A model generated the notes under the pieces. The model made no database searches and was not told the DNA's origin. It saw nothing but the letters and a program-made list of their open reading frames with translations. Both the position numbers and the translations under genes were made by a program. Shown in pieces: positions 44,235 to 55,484 of a stretch of 64,000 nt of DNA (its first letter is position 1; the number at the start of each line of letters is the position of its first letter). The stretch is from Blasia pusilla (lineage: Eukaryota; Marchantiophyta; Marchantiopsida; Blasiales): contig CM114274.1 of the NCBI GenBank assembly GCA_050084515.1, positions 40,176,001 to 40,240,000 on the forward strand, written 5' to 3'.

Positions 44235-44910
44235 TGTCACTTCTTTTAGGATAGATCGGTGAGATTTAGTAGAGCGCCTTCGTGAGTAGTAGAGGACATA
44301 CTCAGTATGTTGAGGATGACCTGCTTAGGCCCCGGGAAACCTAAGAGAGTAGGTTTCCCCTTCGTTTCGGCTCATTTGGAGCCATATTGAGAAACTTACT
44401 ATTTTAGGTAAGTACCATTTTGAGTATATGATCGACTTTATATTTTTGGTAAGTAGCCCTTGACCTCCTACATCAGGTCAAGAGCTAAGGAGCTGACTTG
44501 GGAGAATAGGTTACCATGGAGAGAGCTTGGGAGAGGAGAGGGATATACCTCAAGGAGAGAGAGTTTGAGAGCTCATTCTCTTTTTGTTGAACCTCTTGGC
44601 ATGAGGCGGCGGAGCTATGGTCCCTTGCCTTGTGAGTGTAACCCAAGCCTCTCATTAGGAGAGTGGGTTTGGTTTGACATGAGAGAGAGTGCACACTTTT
44701 GAGAGCTATGGTATGAGATGTTGTAGAGAGAGATTGAATCTTACTTTACACACACAAGGAGATCAAGGGGGTCTCTCACGATTTTAGAGATATTTTAGTA
44801 CTTCTTGTCTCGTTGTTTGGATGCCATGTGTTAGCATGGGGTCGTGTGTGTTTATGTGTGTGTTCGGTGACAGCGATGTATGTTGTGTAGCGATGTGTAT
44901 GCGCACGACA
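44235..44910 (+). mobile_element. Solo LTR (676 bp) with 4-bp TSD GAGG
   Basis: It begins TGTCACTTCTTT and ends GCGCACGACA. GAGG occurs at 44231-44234 and 44911-44914. The aligned site in copy 1 (38344-38356, ATGGAGGAAACAG) shows the unoccupied sequence with a single GAGG, so the insertion limits are certain. The sequence is the same family as 33712-34354. Both a GT-rich end and a GGAGAGAGCTTGGGAGAG block are conserved. Internal element sequence is lost, as expected after LTR-LTR recombination. Confidence 0.95.
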
Positions 44911-45744
44911 GAGGAAACATAAGGTGAATTGGTAGATTCCAATGTTGGAGACTTTATCATAATTAGACTAAGACAAGAAAGAAACAAATATCCCATATAG
45001 ATAAGACAAGTTCTAGTTGGAGTTGGTGCATATACTAATTTTATAATTCAATATTGATGGCCATTGAATATATTTGGACGAGGCAATATTGCCCCAACCA
45101 CAAGATATCCAAATTGGGATGTAAGAAAATGGGAGAAGAATATTTGTGAAAAACTAATGTTATGTCTACATGACTCAATGATAGCTTCTTTTTCGAATTT
45201 AACATATGCATTGGAGTGTGGACTAGTGAGGTTCCCTATTGATTTGGAAAATTTTGTAAAGTCTAGAATAGCCTTTCGCGCTAACCTAATACTAGAAGAT
45301 AGACTTCAAAAGCTCTAACACTTACACTACTCAATCTTGAGTACAAATTAATATAAAGTTTAATTATATTATTGTGATAAACTCCTTAATTTTATAAAGT
45401 ATCTTAGTAATATTATAATTATACTTCAAATTAAAGGTACTAGTCAAATGTATCTATTTTTTTATTATGGAGTAAATGATCATTGTGTTTAATCTTACAT
45501 TGTTTGAAATCTTGTTTGGCCCAAATTACACTTTTTGAGGATCTACCTCCAAGTTTATTCTATGGAAAGAAGCAAAATTAATAATGAAGAGAGATCCAAT
45601 ATGAGTGTCATTTAGTAATCTATTTAAATCATCATGATTGTACGATGTTTTTTTTAATATTTAATGAAATCCGGGTTTAATTAACCATATATAATAGAAG
45701 GACCTAGAAACATCACTTAATGAGCTAAACAACTATCTCAATCA

Positions 45745-46460
45745 GTAACCCTTAAATTCAAGGCATAAACCCTAAACCCTAAGTCATGCACCCTTACAAA
45801 ATGTAAACCTAATAATTCATTGGCTATAAATACAATCTATATGCCCAAATGTTATTAAACCCAACACGACTATCTTATAGGTAAGCCCTAAAATCCAAGG
45901 CATAAACCCTACACCCTAACTATAAACCCTAAGCCCTAACTTAATATTAGTTTAAAGCAATATGCCCAAATGTTATTAAATCCAAAAAAACTACCTCATG
46001 AGTAAGCCATAAACCCTCAACCCTAAGTCATAAACAAACTTAAAGGAATGTGCCCAAATGTTATTAAACTTGAAACAACTACCTTATGATTAAGCCTTGA
46101 AATCCAAACCTTAGACCCTAAACCCTAACCATAAACCCTAAACCATAAGTCAATACTAACTTAAAGTAATATGCCCAAATATTATTAAACTCAAAACAAC
46201 TATCTTATGAGTAAAACCTAAAATCCAAGCCCTAAACCCTAAGCCATAAACCTTAAACCTTAAGTCAATACTAACTTAAAGCAATATGCCCAAATGTTAT
46301 TAAACCCAAAGAAACTACCTTATAAGTAAGCCCTAAAATCCAAGGCATAAACCCCAAACCCTAAGTCCATAGTAACTTAAAGCAATATGCCCAAATGTTA
46401 TTCAACCCAAATTACTACTAAGCAATATTCCCAAATGCCTAAGCCCTAAAACCTAAGTCG
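45745..46460. repeat. Telomere-like tract, copy 2, organised as a ~90-125 bp tandem repeat
   Basis: Five to six units each contain TATGCCCAAATGTTATTAAA, an ACAACTACCTTATGAGTAAGCC-like stretch, several CCCTAAA words and a TACTAACTTAAAGCAA stretch. Units start near 45838, 45961, 46050, 46170, 46286 and 46386. The tract ends in the same AAAACCTAAGTCGTACTCCC flank as copy 1. Confidence 0.88.
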
Positions 46461-46559
46461 TACTCCCTTACACTATGTCCTATTGTGCTAATAATAGATG
46501 AAAATAATATCGGGTTTTCTAAAAGACCATATTTTTAGAAATTGGTGTTAAGGCAAAGT

Positions 46560-48272
46560 GATATTTACATATATATTTAAAATTATACCCATAATAATGT
46601 GTGGATTGGTGACACAAGACTCCGTTGTGGGACTAACAATACAAGTTCAAATCTTCCCAAAGACATGCTTTGGCAGATCATGATGAGGAACGAAGTTGAT
46701 GGTTGGATATAAAGGATTTTTGGATAGAGTGTAGTCAGATGAAGTTGATAGACGAAGAGAATTGGTAGATAGACGAGTGATGTTGATGGGTGAAGTATGA
46801 ATGGAGATAGGGTTGATGGATGGATAGGGGATAAATCACTTGGATAAAGGGAAGTTGAGAGGGATCTGGATGGAGGATGTGACATAAGGACAGAGATAAC
46901 AGATGTAGGGATGGACGAGCAGATGGAGGATGGAGCATATGGATGGTCAAAAATAATTTTTCATTTATTCAATGTTCTGAATCACTTGCCACGTCATCTA
47001 TATGATGTAACATTCATAATGATATGACTCACCTTTTTGTGTTATGTTTGCAAATCATGATAGTCATCTCAACCATTTAGAAGATATGACTTGGCTTTTG
47101 TGTCTCCATGAGTAACTCGTCATTTTTAATCAGGAGGGTGATATAGGACTCATATAAGTCATAAAACCAAGGATTTCTTCTAGTAGAAAGAGAAAATTTG
47201 TATGAAGATTTTTATTTTTTATTTTGAGTGAGAGGAATAGGAAGTTTTGCCACGACAAGCATAGATCTTATAGGGTAGACTTCTTAATTCCACTTACCCT
47301 CAATTACATATCCTTATTGTATTACCCCTGTAGTAGTGGTGCGAGGGAGTTATTTAGAATTTGCATATTTCTTGCATCTTGGGACCACTTAAGAGATTGT
47401 TAGCACTAACCCAAGAACTCATGTCCAAGTAGCGTCTAGTTGTCTCATGGACAAATCTCTACATGCATTGTTTGAAGCTTGCATGAAAGTTAACACAATT
47501 TTTAAAAATCTTTTAAAAATATAAATAGAAAATAAGAAAATCCCAATTATAGTTTGTTATGGTCATGTGCATTGATACACAATCCATATCGTTGTTAACA
47601 TCTACAAAAAAAATATTGTTAATCTTCCCGAGACGTAGGAAGATCAACATAAATACAAAAATAGATTCATACATGTACACCAAAACCACACAACAAAATT
47701 GAAGTGAAAATGGCTAACGTATCCAACTTAACTCTTAAAACTACTTATGCTCATCAAGCCATATTCATCCTCCGCCATGAGGGAATTTTGACTCTACCAT
47801 CCAAGCTCATATCTAAAAGTATGAGTGCCTCAAAGGCTTAAAAGGAGAAAGATGACTAGTGAAAGTCGTCTCCCTTATACCCTTGGGAAGAGTCAAAAGA
47901 GCTCTTTTCCCAAAAATAACCCAAATTGGTAACTCTACTTACGGAAGGTTGAAAGATGATGGTTGACTCGATCAACAGATCACTTGGTCTAAAATAGTAA
48001 GAGATAGTGATTTCTGACGCAACAATCTCAATGCAACTCAGTGATTGCCAAACTCATTCGATACCCATTCGGCCAAGATAAAATAATGCCTAAACAATCC
48101 GCTAACTTTCTACAGTACCAACACGATAGAAATCTATTTGGCAGAATACCTTTGTAATTATGAATCATGGATAGACCTAGGTAGAGCATAATCGAATGAT
48201 ACTTAACTTCCCTTTTCTTAACCCATACCGTATAAACATTATCTTTATAGATAGACATTGCTTTGCACATAC
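46560..48272. other. AT-rich intergenic stretch
   Basis: No gene is recognised. 46660-46950 is rich in GATGGAT/AGTTGATGG words and gives proline-serine open frames on the minus strand that look like chance. 46980-47190 has ATATGACT(C/T) repeats and a TTCTTCTAGTAG end resembling a CACTA subterminal region, but no matching partner was found. The rest has no visible structure. Confidence 0.5.
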
Positions 48273-48282
48273 CCTATCTAGT
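48273..48282. repeat. Left target site duplication CCTATCTAGT
   Basis: This 10-mer is repeated exactly at 61049-61058. The bases outside it differ on both sides, so the match is exactly 10 bp, within the 9-11 bp typical of Mutator-like elements. Confidence 0.75.
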
Positions 48283-48300
48283 GGGGGCTAGTATTCTGGC

Positions 48301-48355
48301 AGGAGAGAGGAAGAGAGGAGAGGAAGAGAGGAGAGGAAGAGAGGAAGAGAGAGTC
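48301..48355. repeat. Purine repeat GGAGAGGAAGAGA at the left end
   Basis: GGAGAGGAAGAGA is repeated about four times. The reverse complement of the right end (61048 leftward) has the same composition and close to the same unit. It probably forms the terminal inverted repeat of the MULE, expanded by slippage. Confidence 0.6.
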
Positions 48356-48994
48356 TCTCTTAAAAAAAAAGGGCCAAATCCGCCTCCTCTCTTCAAAACT
48401 TTTTGACATATTTGAAATTTTTGTTTGCTTTCAAATTCACGAAATCTTTACAAGAGAGTAGGTAGTGGTCCACATTCGGGCCTAAAGAAACCTCCTTTTT
48501 CCAGGGGGCGAAAAAAAAATAGACATCATAAGACCACTACAAACATTTTTCCATCACTCTCCATGTGAGCCTAAGTTTCTTCACATTGCTTGTCTTAGTC
48601 TACAGTAAGCTGTGCCCAGGGGTATTTTTGTTGGAGGACCATTGGCAAATAATTAGACCAGAAGTAGCAATCTCATCTCAATGAAAGGATCAAATAAAGA
48701 CCAACTTTGTGAAACGTGAACACAGGAGACGATAATTGAACCAAAATATTGTTAGCTGTCTGGAGTAAAGAGGAACTGATGTCCCTTCATTCAGATCCTA
48801 AATCTGAGAAACCGAGAAGCTGCACCCCTCCCAATCCGTCAGAATTTTACAGGTTGAAACTCTTGCAACCCGTCGGAATCAGATGGCTTGCACCCCTTGC
48901 AAGCAAGATCCCCATAACAAAGGAAAGATTTTGAGGAGTGATTCCATTCCATCCTGCACCCACGAAAATCCAACAGGTTGGGAATCCGAAATGG

Positions 48995-50115
48995 CAATCT
49001 GACAGGTAGTAGGAATCCTGCACATCTTAGACAAGAAAAGAAGCCTACAACTGGTTTGATGAATCTAGGGGAACGAGCCAAAAGCGAAGAAGCCGGCCAC
49101 AATGCGTCAGAAGTTGGTCTCACAGAGAAAGAGTCCAATCACTCAAGCAGCCAACCTGTCGGAATCCGACAGCTTGCCTGGAAATGGTTAAAAAGTTGCA
49201 GTGGTCAAAAGTGAAAAGTTGCAACCCATCGGAATCATACGGGTTGCAAAATTGTAATTATGAGTAGCTAGAAGAACACAATCCACAAGTCCAAAAAACA
49301 TATTCAACAAACTTTTCCAAACACCATTATCGGTTGAAAAAATCTCGTCCTTTATTACATCCGAAGGAATCTCGGAAATGTACATTTGACCTAGTCTATG
49401 ATTTCTTCAGCCTCGTCATCTACAAATCTACTCCTAACTCTCCTAGGTTCTTGTACAAAAGGAATGTCCTGGGATACAAGTGGCTCCTCTGGCCGACTGT
49501 AGACGGGGATCGAAAATGTTGGCGAATTCGAGAGCCTTGGCCCCCCCTAGGTACACCATAACGGTCCCATGTAACATGATTTGAGTCCCATCGCATTCCT
49601 CGGCAGTATATCTTGTACGCTCTGCAATGTGACATCCATCTAGTATCAATATGTGCTCTGTCCTTGGAAATACCATGATGGCAATCCAATAGGTTGTAGG
49701 AATCCAACATGTCTTAGAGAAGAGAAGAAGCCTACGCCTTGTTTGACGATACTAGGGGAAGGTGCCAAAGTGAAGAAGCCCACCAGAATGCCTCTAAAGA
49801 GTCCGAAAGAGTCCGATCACTCACGCAGCCAACCTATCGGAATCCAATAGGTTGCTTGGAAGTGGTTAAAAAGGTATAGTGGTCAAAAAGTGAAAAGTTG
49901 CAAGCCGTGGAAATCCGGCGGGTTGCAAAATAGAAGTCCTCGGAGTACATAGACAATCACATTCGACAAGACCAAAAAAGATATTCAGAAAACTTTTACA
50001 AACACCATCATCGTTCGAAAAAATCTTGTCCTTTATTACATCCGAAAGAAGCTCGGAACTGTACATTTGATCTATTGTATGAAATCTTTTGCCTCATCAT
50101 CAAATAAATCCCTAC
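48995..50115. repeat. Direct duplication of a ~440-bp segment, each with palindromes
   Basis: 48995-49440 and 49682-50115 align throughout. Shared words include GTAGGAATCC, AGAAGCCTAC, AGTGGTTAAAAAG, GTGAAAAGTTGCAA, TCGTCCTTTATTACATCCGAA and GTACATTTGA. Palindromes of the GCAACCCGTCGG family sit at matching places in both. The spacer 49443-49676 holds a short open stretch on the minus strand. Confidence 0.8.
49443..49676 (-). pseudogene. Short coding-like stretch, possible extra exon or gene fragment
   Basis: 77 residues, with EHILILDGCHIAERTRYTAEECDG, LHGTVMVYLGGAKALEFANIFDP. The regular hydrophobic pattern and GTVMVYLGGAKALEF look like real protein. The family is unknown. It lies on the same strand as, and 3' of, the methylase gene and between the two 440-bp repeats. 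It could be a third gene of the transposon. Confidence 0.4.
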
Positions 50116-50668
50116 TCCACACGTTGCAGTCAAGTTGGTTCCTTGAGTTCTTTAACTCACTCGTCATCGTCCGAGAGCTCTTCCAAGATTACTATCGGCC
50201 TTGCCCTCCCGATTTTTGGAATCGTGGGAAGTGACGATGGTGTCACTACCAATGGTGGGTCTGGAACCGGAGCTCTCGGCTTCGGAGGAGAGTTGTACGC
50301 CCCAACTAGCCCGTCGTAATCTGCCTTTGCCTCCTTGCAAAGGTCAAATAGTTGCTGCCTTCCCTCAAGGCAGAGAATGTTCCTGCCACTTGCCAGACGC
50401 CTCTAATACTCGCCCCTGAAAGGCCCACTAAGTTGAACACCAAGTCACCCGGTCTTGACCAGAGCTCGATGAGCGTTTGCATCAGGGCTGGCGACTTTTC
50501 CCTTCCTCCAAGTAATGGGGTACCGTCTTGCATGAAAATTCCCGAGGGGGAATTGTATAAACTATCTAAGCTGTACCCATCGGAGCATGGATCCACAGGA
50601 TCTAGGATCTTAAACACCTGGAAGTTGTGCTCGGGCCGAACAAAGCAGTAAACATAGGAGTGGTCCAT

Positions 50669-51150
50669 CTGTAAAGAAGCACGTTGGAAACAATGTCAGC
50701 AACTTGGCCACTGGTCAACTCTCAGTATGGTGACATAATGTGCAACACGTCCCCAAAGAACTTCGCTTAACCCCAGAGAACTTCTTTATAACCCTAACAT
50801 TGAAGCAACTTGTCGGAGTCCGACGGGTTGTTTAACAAGTATCTTGTGATTTTTTTGTCCATGAGCAACCCGTCGGAAGGCGATAGGTTGCTAGCTTAAA
50901 GCAGCCCATAGTTGGCTAAGAGCAACCCGTCGCTTTCAGACGGGTTGCATCATTCCAGAAAATTGCAAAAGCATTAGCACTTGCAACCCGTCGGGTTCCG
51001 ACGGGTTGCAAGTGGAGACTTGCCCTCAAACTGCAATCCGTCGCTTTTAGACGGATTGCAAAAAGACCCAGCTCAAACAATCCGACGGGTTGTATGCAGA
51101 GATGCAACCCGTCGGGGAAAGACAATTGGATACAAATTAAGAGCCCTTAC
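50669..51150 (-). other. Intron of the methylase gene packed with palindromes
   Basis: Minus-strand donor GTAAGG (51145-51150) and acceptor CTTCTTTACAG (ending 50669) fit the consensus, and the protein reads across them. Between them are at least six palindromes. The best is 50980-51012, a 15-bp perfect stem (CTTGCAACCCGTCGG / CCGACGGGTTGCAAG) with a 3-base loop. Confidence 0.8.
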
Positions 51151-53280
51151 CCGAATTTGACTCGTCGTAGATCGGAGTGGGTACTCGTTCTTGATGATCC
51201 ACGATTGCGCCGTCCTCCACTTCAGGGACCTCTTGACACATTGGAGGTTGAAGAGCTCGTCCTTGCTCCCTCCAGTCAAAACTAAGAAACAACCCCTGTC
51301 ATTGAGATAAGCGTCTGCAAAGGAAAACAGGAGCGCGATCTGGTCATAAGAAAGAGGGACATTCCAGTCCGGGACCCCATCGGACGGATTCTTGTCCCAC
51401 AAGGGCAACCCCGAGGGAAAATCAGCGATGAGGAGATCCACTGCCACCTCTTCGACCTCCCCATGGACCATCCATAGAGCGTGGCCGTTTTGTTGAAGCT
51501 TTTGTCCCAGCGTTGTCAATTTTTCGATGGCAGGTGTTGATGCTTGGGAATTGAAACTTTTCAGCTCATCCTGAAGATTCGTGCAATGAAGGATGACGCT
51601 TGTCCGGGTCGTTGTTTCTCTATGTCTTCCCAAGGATGATGGAGTGTATTCCACAACCTGGTCTGCTCCCTGGGACAACCCTGGCGCCTCTCGCTTCCAC
51701 TTCTCCCGAGTCTGCGGTCGGCTTGTTAGGGTCTCTATGACCTCAGACTCTGGTGGAGTTTTCTTTGCGGAGGACCTGGTCCGACCCTCTCTCCCCGCTC
51801 GCCCCGAAAATTTCGGCTCTCGCCTTGAATCTTCAGCCTCTCTTTGGGAAGACTTGGCCTCGGAATTCTTCGATCCCCTCGCCTTGGCTTTGAGACCCGT
51901 TGTAGATTTTTCCTTGGCGGTGGCGACCTTGGACACCAACTCCGCTGTCTCGAGGGCTTGCTCCTCTGCATCTCCTTCAAAAAAGTCTTCAGGCTGCATA
52001 AAATTGGGGATGTCGTCCCCACGTGCGGCCACAGCATCATAGAGCAGGCGTAGATCTTTCTTAGTTATGTCCTCAGGGTCATTGAAGCCAAATCGGGCAA
52101 TTCTCCACCTCCCAATCGGACATGCTTTGAGCCATCTCCATGTCGTACATGGAAAACGTCTCTCCATCAGGCGGAGAAGCCCACAATTTGCAGGCTGCCG
52201 ATATTTTCCGCCATGTACCTGCATTCTTACAATGGACGAGGTACCTGAACACCATGCGTTGGGCAGCTCTTAGTCGAGATGCATCGGCCACCTGCTCCTG
52301 AAGATCTTGCTTCTTTGCAAAATCCCTTTTTTTTGCCTCTATTTCTTGGTCAAGGTCTGTCTGAGGGAGGATGCGATCCTTGAACATCGTCTTGAAACCA
52401 GGGTTTTTTATGGGCTTGTCCCGCATGTCATCAAGCCAAAGTTCAAAATCTTTAGCACTCTCCAGGTTTTCTTCCTCCGGAACTGGCTCTATTCTTTTCA
52501 CCTCCGCTTGGAGACCCACGAGCGTGGACTTCCCGAGAAGCCGCAACGCATCCCAGAATGACCATTCACGGAGTCAGTGGGAAATCACTGGATCAGAGAC
52601 ACTCGGAGGATGGTGTGCCGCCCTCTTTTGGGCCTCTGTGCCCTCGAGACTGATTTTCATCAATCGGATTCTCCTAAATTCGCTAATTCCAGACAAGGCA
52701 AATTGAGAGACACTTTCTCCCCAATCCAACCTTGCGGATCTTCATCCCTCTTCCGCTGGCGCTTGATGATCGCCTTTAGCTCCTTGTAGAAATCGGGGCC
52801 AAGTTCGGGTTTAAGAATGGCAATGTAGCGCTGCATCTTGCTTGCCGCATACTTCGTAGCTGCAGATATTGCAGCATGGATGAACTTTGCACGCTCAGAC
52901 ATAGACACTTTCTCCTTCCGCTCCAGCTCCAATGCAGCGCTCTTCTTGGCGGCCTATATCTTCGACCAGCAAAGGATTGTCACGGCTGCATCTTGGGAAA
53001 GAAACTTATTTGCCCAAGTCTTTTTTTTTATTTGAGCACCCTTTGCCAGCATCTCATTTACAAGGGCGTTGCCCAAGAACCCCTTGTACTCTATCGGGTG
53101 CGTCGTTAGCACTTTCTTCACCCGACCGCAATCCAGGATCCAATGGTGGGTGACATTCCCCTCCGATACAATCTTGGACATCCAAATTCAATATTAGAAA
53201 TTTTGTAAGGTACATGGGTTCCTTGCAAAATAGACAGATCGTCATAGCTCATGGTCGGAATGGAAGCAACGAGCTAAATT

Positions 53281-53905
53281 TTGCAACCCATCGGAGTCCG
53301 ACGGATTGCATTCAAAATTTTGATTTCCTGGTTTCAACCCATCGGACTCCGACGGGTTGTCAGATTATCCGTATTTAGAGAGTGGTTTCCGCGAAAAAAG
53401 TGAACATATCAACCCGTTGGAGTCCGACAGGTTGCGCAATTTCAATTAAAGCTGCAATTTGACCACAAAAATGTAGCTCCGCTACTTCCGAATGCAACCT
53501 GTCGGACTCCGACGAGTTGCTTTTAGCCAGAAACATCCAAAAACAGCTTCGAGTCAAGCAACCGGTCGGACTCCGACGAGTTGCTTTCTTTAGAAAACAT
53601 CCAAAAACAGCGGAGAGTCGAGCAACTCGTCGGACTCCGACGAGTTGCTTTCGGCCAAAAACATCCTAAACGAGTGATCAGTCGAGCAACTCGTTGGACT
53701 CCGACGAGTTGCTTTTGGCCAAAAACATCCTAAACAAGTGATCAGTCGAGCAACTCGTCGGACTCCAGCGAGTTTTTTTTGGCCAAAAACATCCTAAACC
53801 ACTGATCAGTTGAGCAACTCGTCGAAGTTTGACGAGTTGCTTTCGGCCAAAAACATTCCAAAAATAGTGACGACTCAAACAACTTGTCGGAGTCCGACAA
53901 TTTGC
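53281..53905. repeat. Intronic palindrome array with a ~63-bp period
   Basis: Ten palindromes lie between exons of the methylase gene, downstream of a GTAAGT donor at 53922 (minus strand). From 53558 to 53880 they form a tandem array with about 63 bases per unit, joined by TTTCGGCCAAAAACATCCTAAAC-type spacers. The array form GCAACTCGTCGG...CCGACGAGTTGC differs from the general form by a C-to-T in one arm and the matching G-to-A in the other. Confidence 0.88.
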
Positions 53906-55186
53906 AGCAAGAGGAAACTTACGTGTTCATGGCATGCAAGGCCATCTCCACCGTCGCCATGTGATGAGTTTATGGATGTAGCACCACTGCCTTCACGCAA
54001 AAATGTGCCTCCAATGAGTTTGGGCGCTCCTCTGCAAACTAGGTCCACGCCATGAATCTGTGGTTTCCATCTGAGATGAAGAAATACAGGTTCCGCATCC
54101 AGCTGAATTCCGTCCTCTCTATCGCCCTTCTGAATTCTTGATCTCTCATCCTCCAGAATGTGTCGAGCGCTTCCAAGTCCTCCTCCGTAACCAGCGCTTG
54201 GGTTCCATGGTCATCGTAAGGCTGAACATAGAACGGAGGGAAGTTGTCGACGTAGGATGCTGTCGCTGCCGATTGTTTCAGCTTCGCAATATCCTGGTCA
54301 AACTGAATTTCGCGGACGTACTCCATAGTTCGCAATCGGCAAAGTGGAATTCTCGGGGCGTACTCGCCCTCCATCAGTGCCATCTGCTTTACTACCTGTC
54401 ATAATGGGGACAAGTTCAATAAGCTACACTGAATTGCCAATGAATTGCAACATGGGCCTTCACATAATTCAATGAACACATATCCTCTCTTACCCGCTCG
54501 AAGATTGGGTCGGTGTCTAGGCCAGCCAACTGCTCTAGGATAGCAGCTGGCAAGTCCACTGGAAACTTGTCGATCCGATTTCTTCCGCCGGGCTTAGGGA
54601 CGAGGATGACCACTCTCCTGCTTCTTCAGCGATGTCCACCATCTCCACGTTGGCGGTCCTCATGACCTCATTGTTCGTCACTTGAACTTTGGCCGTTTCC
54701 GCTATATTGATTGTGTCCCCGGACTTCATAAGGGACATTTCCTACATCTCAACACTTTCGGTTGGACGGGCAGGGCTTTCTTCAATGGCAATTGCGTTTT
54801 CCCTCCGAGCTTTTTCCAATTCTACTCTCCTCACCGACGCGTCCAAACGCTTCTTTTCACGCTTTTCGTCGGCGACCCTCTTCTTCAAGGCCTGCAACGC
54901 CTCAGCCTCTGCGTTCTATTTTTCGAGCGCCTCATTTACACGTTTTGCAAGAAGCTCGTACTTGTGCATCTCCGCTTCCCTTTCTCGCTCCTCGATTTCT
55001 TGCTTCCTTATCTCATTGGCCGAACGAGGCAGTGGAGATGGTGAAGCAAAAGTCCTCATGGACTTGGGAGTGAAGCTCCCAACCTTGTTTGCTTGAGATT
55101 TTTCCTCGTCATTATTCCCGAAAATGCCTCCTATGGACAAGGAAATTTCTCTCTGTGCACGATGAATCGGCTCGAGGAATTGCCTT

Positions 55187-55300
55187 TATGAGTCGCCTTG
55201 ATGAGTCGGCTTGCTGATGTCGCGATGAGTCGCCTTGATGAGTAGCTTGAATCGTCTCGCAATCGTTCGCTTGAATCATCTTGCGATGAGTCGCCGTGTA
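55187..55300. repeat. GATGAGTCGCCTT minisatellite
   Basis: GATGAGTCGCCTT or close variants appear about six times on the plus strand upstream of the methylase gene's coding start. They interrupt any upstream extension of the reading frame. Confidence 0.7.
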
Positions 55301-55484
55301 AAGCGCCCCTTGGTATCTGGTCAGCTGCTGCGCGGAAGAGCAATTGAGATCGCGAAACAAAAAACCGAAAATGAGCGAACTTTTCCCTATTTATACTTTT
55401 CGAGCCGTTGGGGTGACCATTGGGTCACATCGTCCTTCCGACGGCGACGTGCCGGCCGTTATGGAAGTTTGGACGGGAAAAAAA

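Larger units (their letters stand above)
40459..45318 (+). pseudogene. DUF7869-like element gene, copy 2, carrying two insertions
   Basis: It aligns with copy 1 from FFIGDVVYL (40488) through LEEVFGSSTSTYNGEPLSSFIGAFITWPRNGVTKTN (40622-40730), VEVAVPMIGRMES and LWTCYLECSTV to MDSFKTGLPRVWQKTKDLALGKPFPITYTSK (about 42597-42690). It goes on through the HTH-ED-like HTHKDINAMFSKF region near 43430-43470 and NIFGRGNIAPTTRYPNWDV (45064-45125). The core DN..KDNKN and GHTHED motifs are more damaged than in copy 1. Subtracting the insertions at 41902-42206 and 44235-44910 gives nearly the same length as copy 1 (about 3.87 kb). It is a dead copy. Confidence 0.7.
50157..55140 (-). pseudogene. ParB-like / N4-N6-type DNA methylase gene of the MULE, spliced
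   Basis: Sense order is as follows. A charged coiled-coil N-terminus spans 55140-54620. An exon with RIDKFPVDLPAAILEQLAGL ends near 54500 at a GTAAGA donor. The exon 54400-53923 contains FFISDGNHRFMAW (DGNHR at 54057-54071), which resembles the DGHHR core of ParB/sulfiredoxin folds. Helical exons follow at 53181-52660 and 52546-52100. A basic Ser-rich linker leads to VDLLIADFPSGLPLWDK (ADFPSG at 51409-51426), the place of the amino-methylase D/N-P-P-Y motif, and then LNDRGCFLVLTGG. After an intron (51150-50669) comes REKSPALMQTLIELWSRPGDLVFNLVGLSGAS (50408-50490), the SAM-binding motif I. Motif IV before motif I is the permuted order of class-beta DNA N6-adenine/N4-cytosine methylases. The end is an acidic tail stopping at 50157. 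In-frame stops include TAGs near 54915 and 54044. The start is unclear; there is no ATG in frame near 55140. Confidence 0.72.

Noticed and set aside
47150-47190. Right end of a further CACTA element (TTTCTTCTAGTAG)
   Set aside because: The last bases deviate from CTAGTG and no left end with a matching 3-bp duplication was found upstream.
51593-52042. Plus-strand 149-residue protein
   Set aside because: It is antisense to the Ser/Arg-rich linker of the methylase gene, whose own reading is supported by motifs and splice sites.
53558-53880. CRISPR-like array (regular palindromic repeats with spacers)
   Set aside because: The spacers are themselves repeats of one another, the array lies in a spliced eukaryotic gene, and no cas gene is present.
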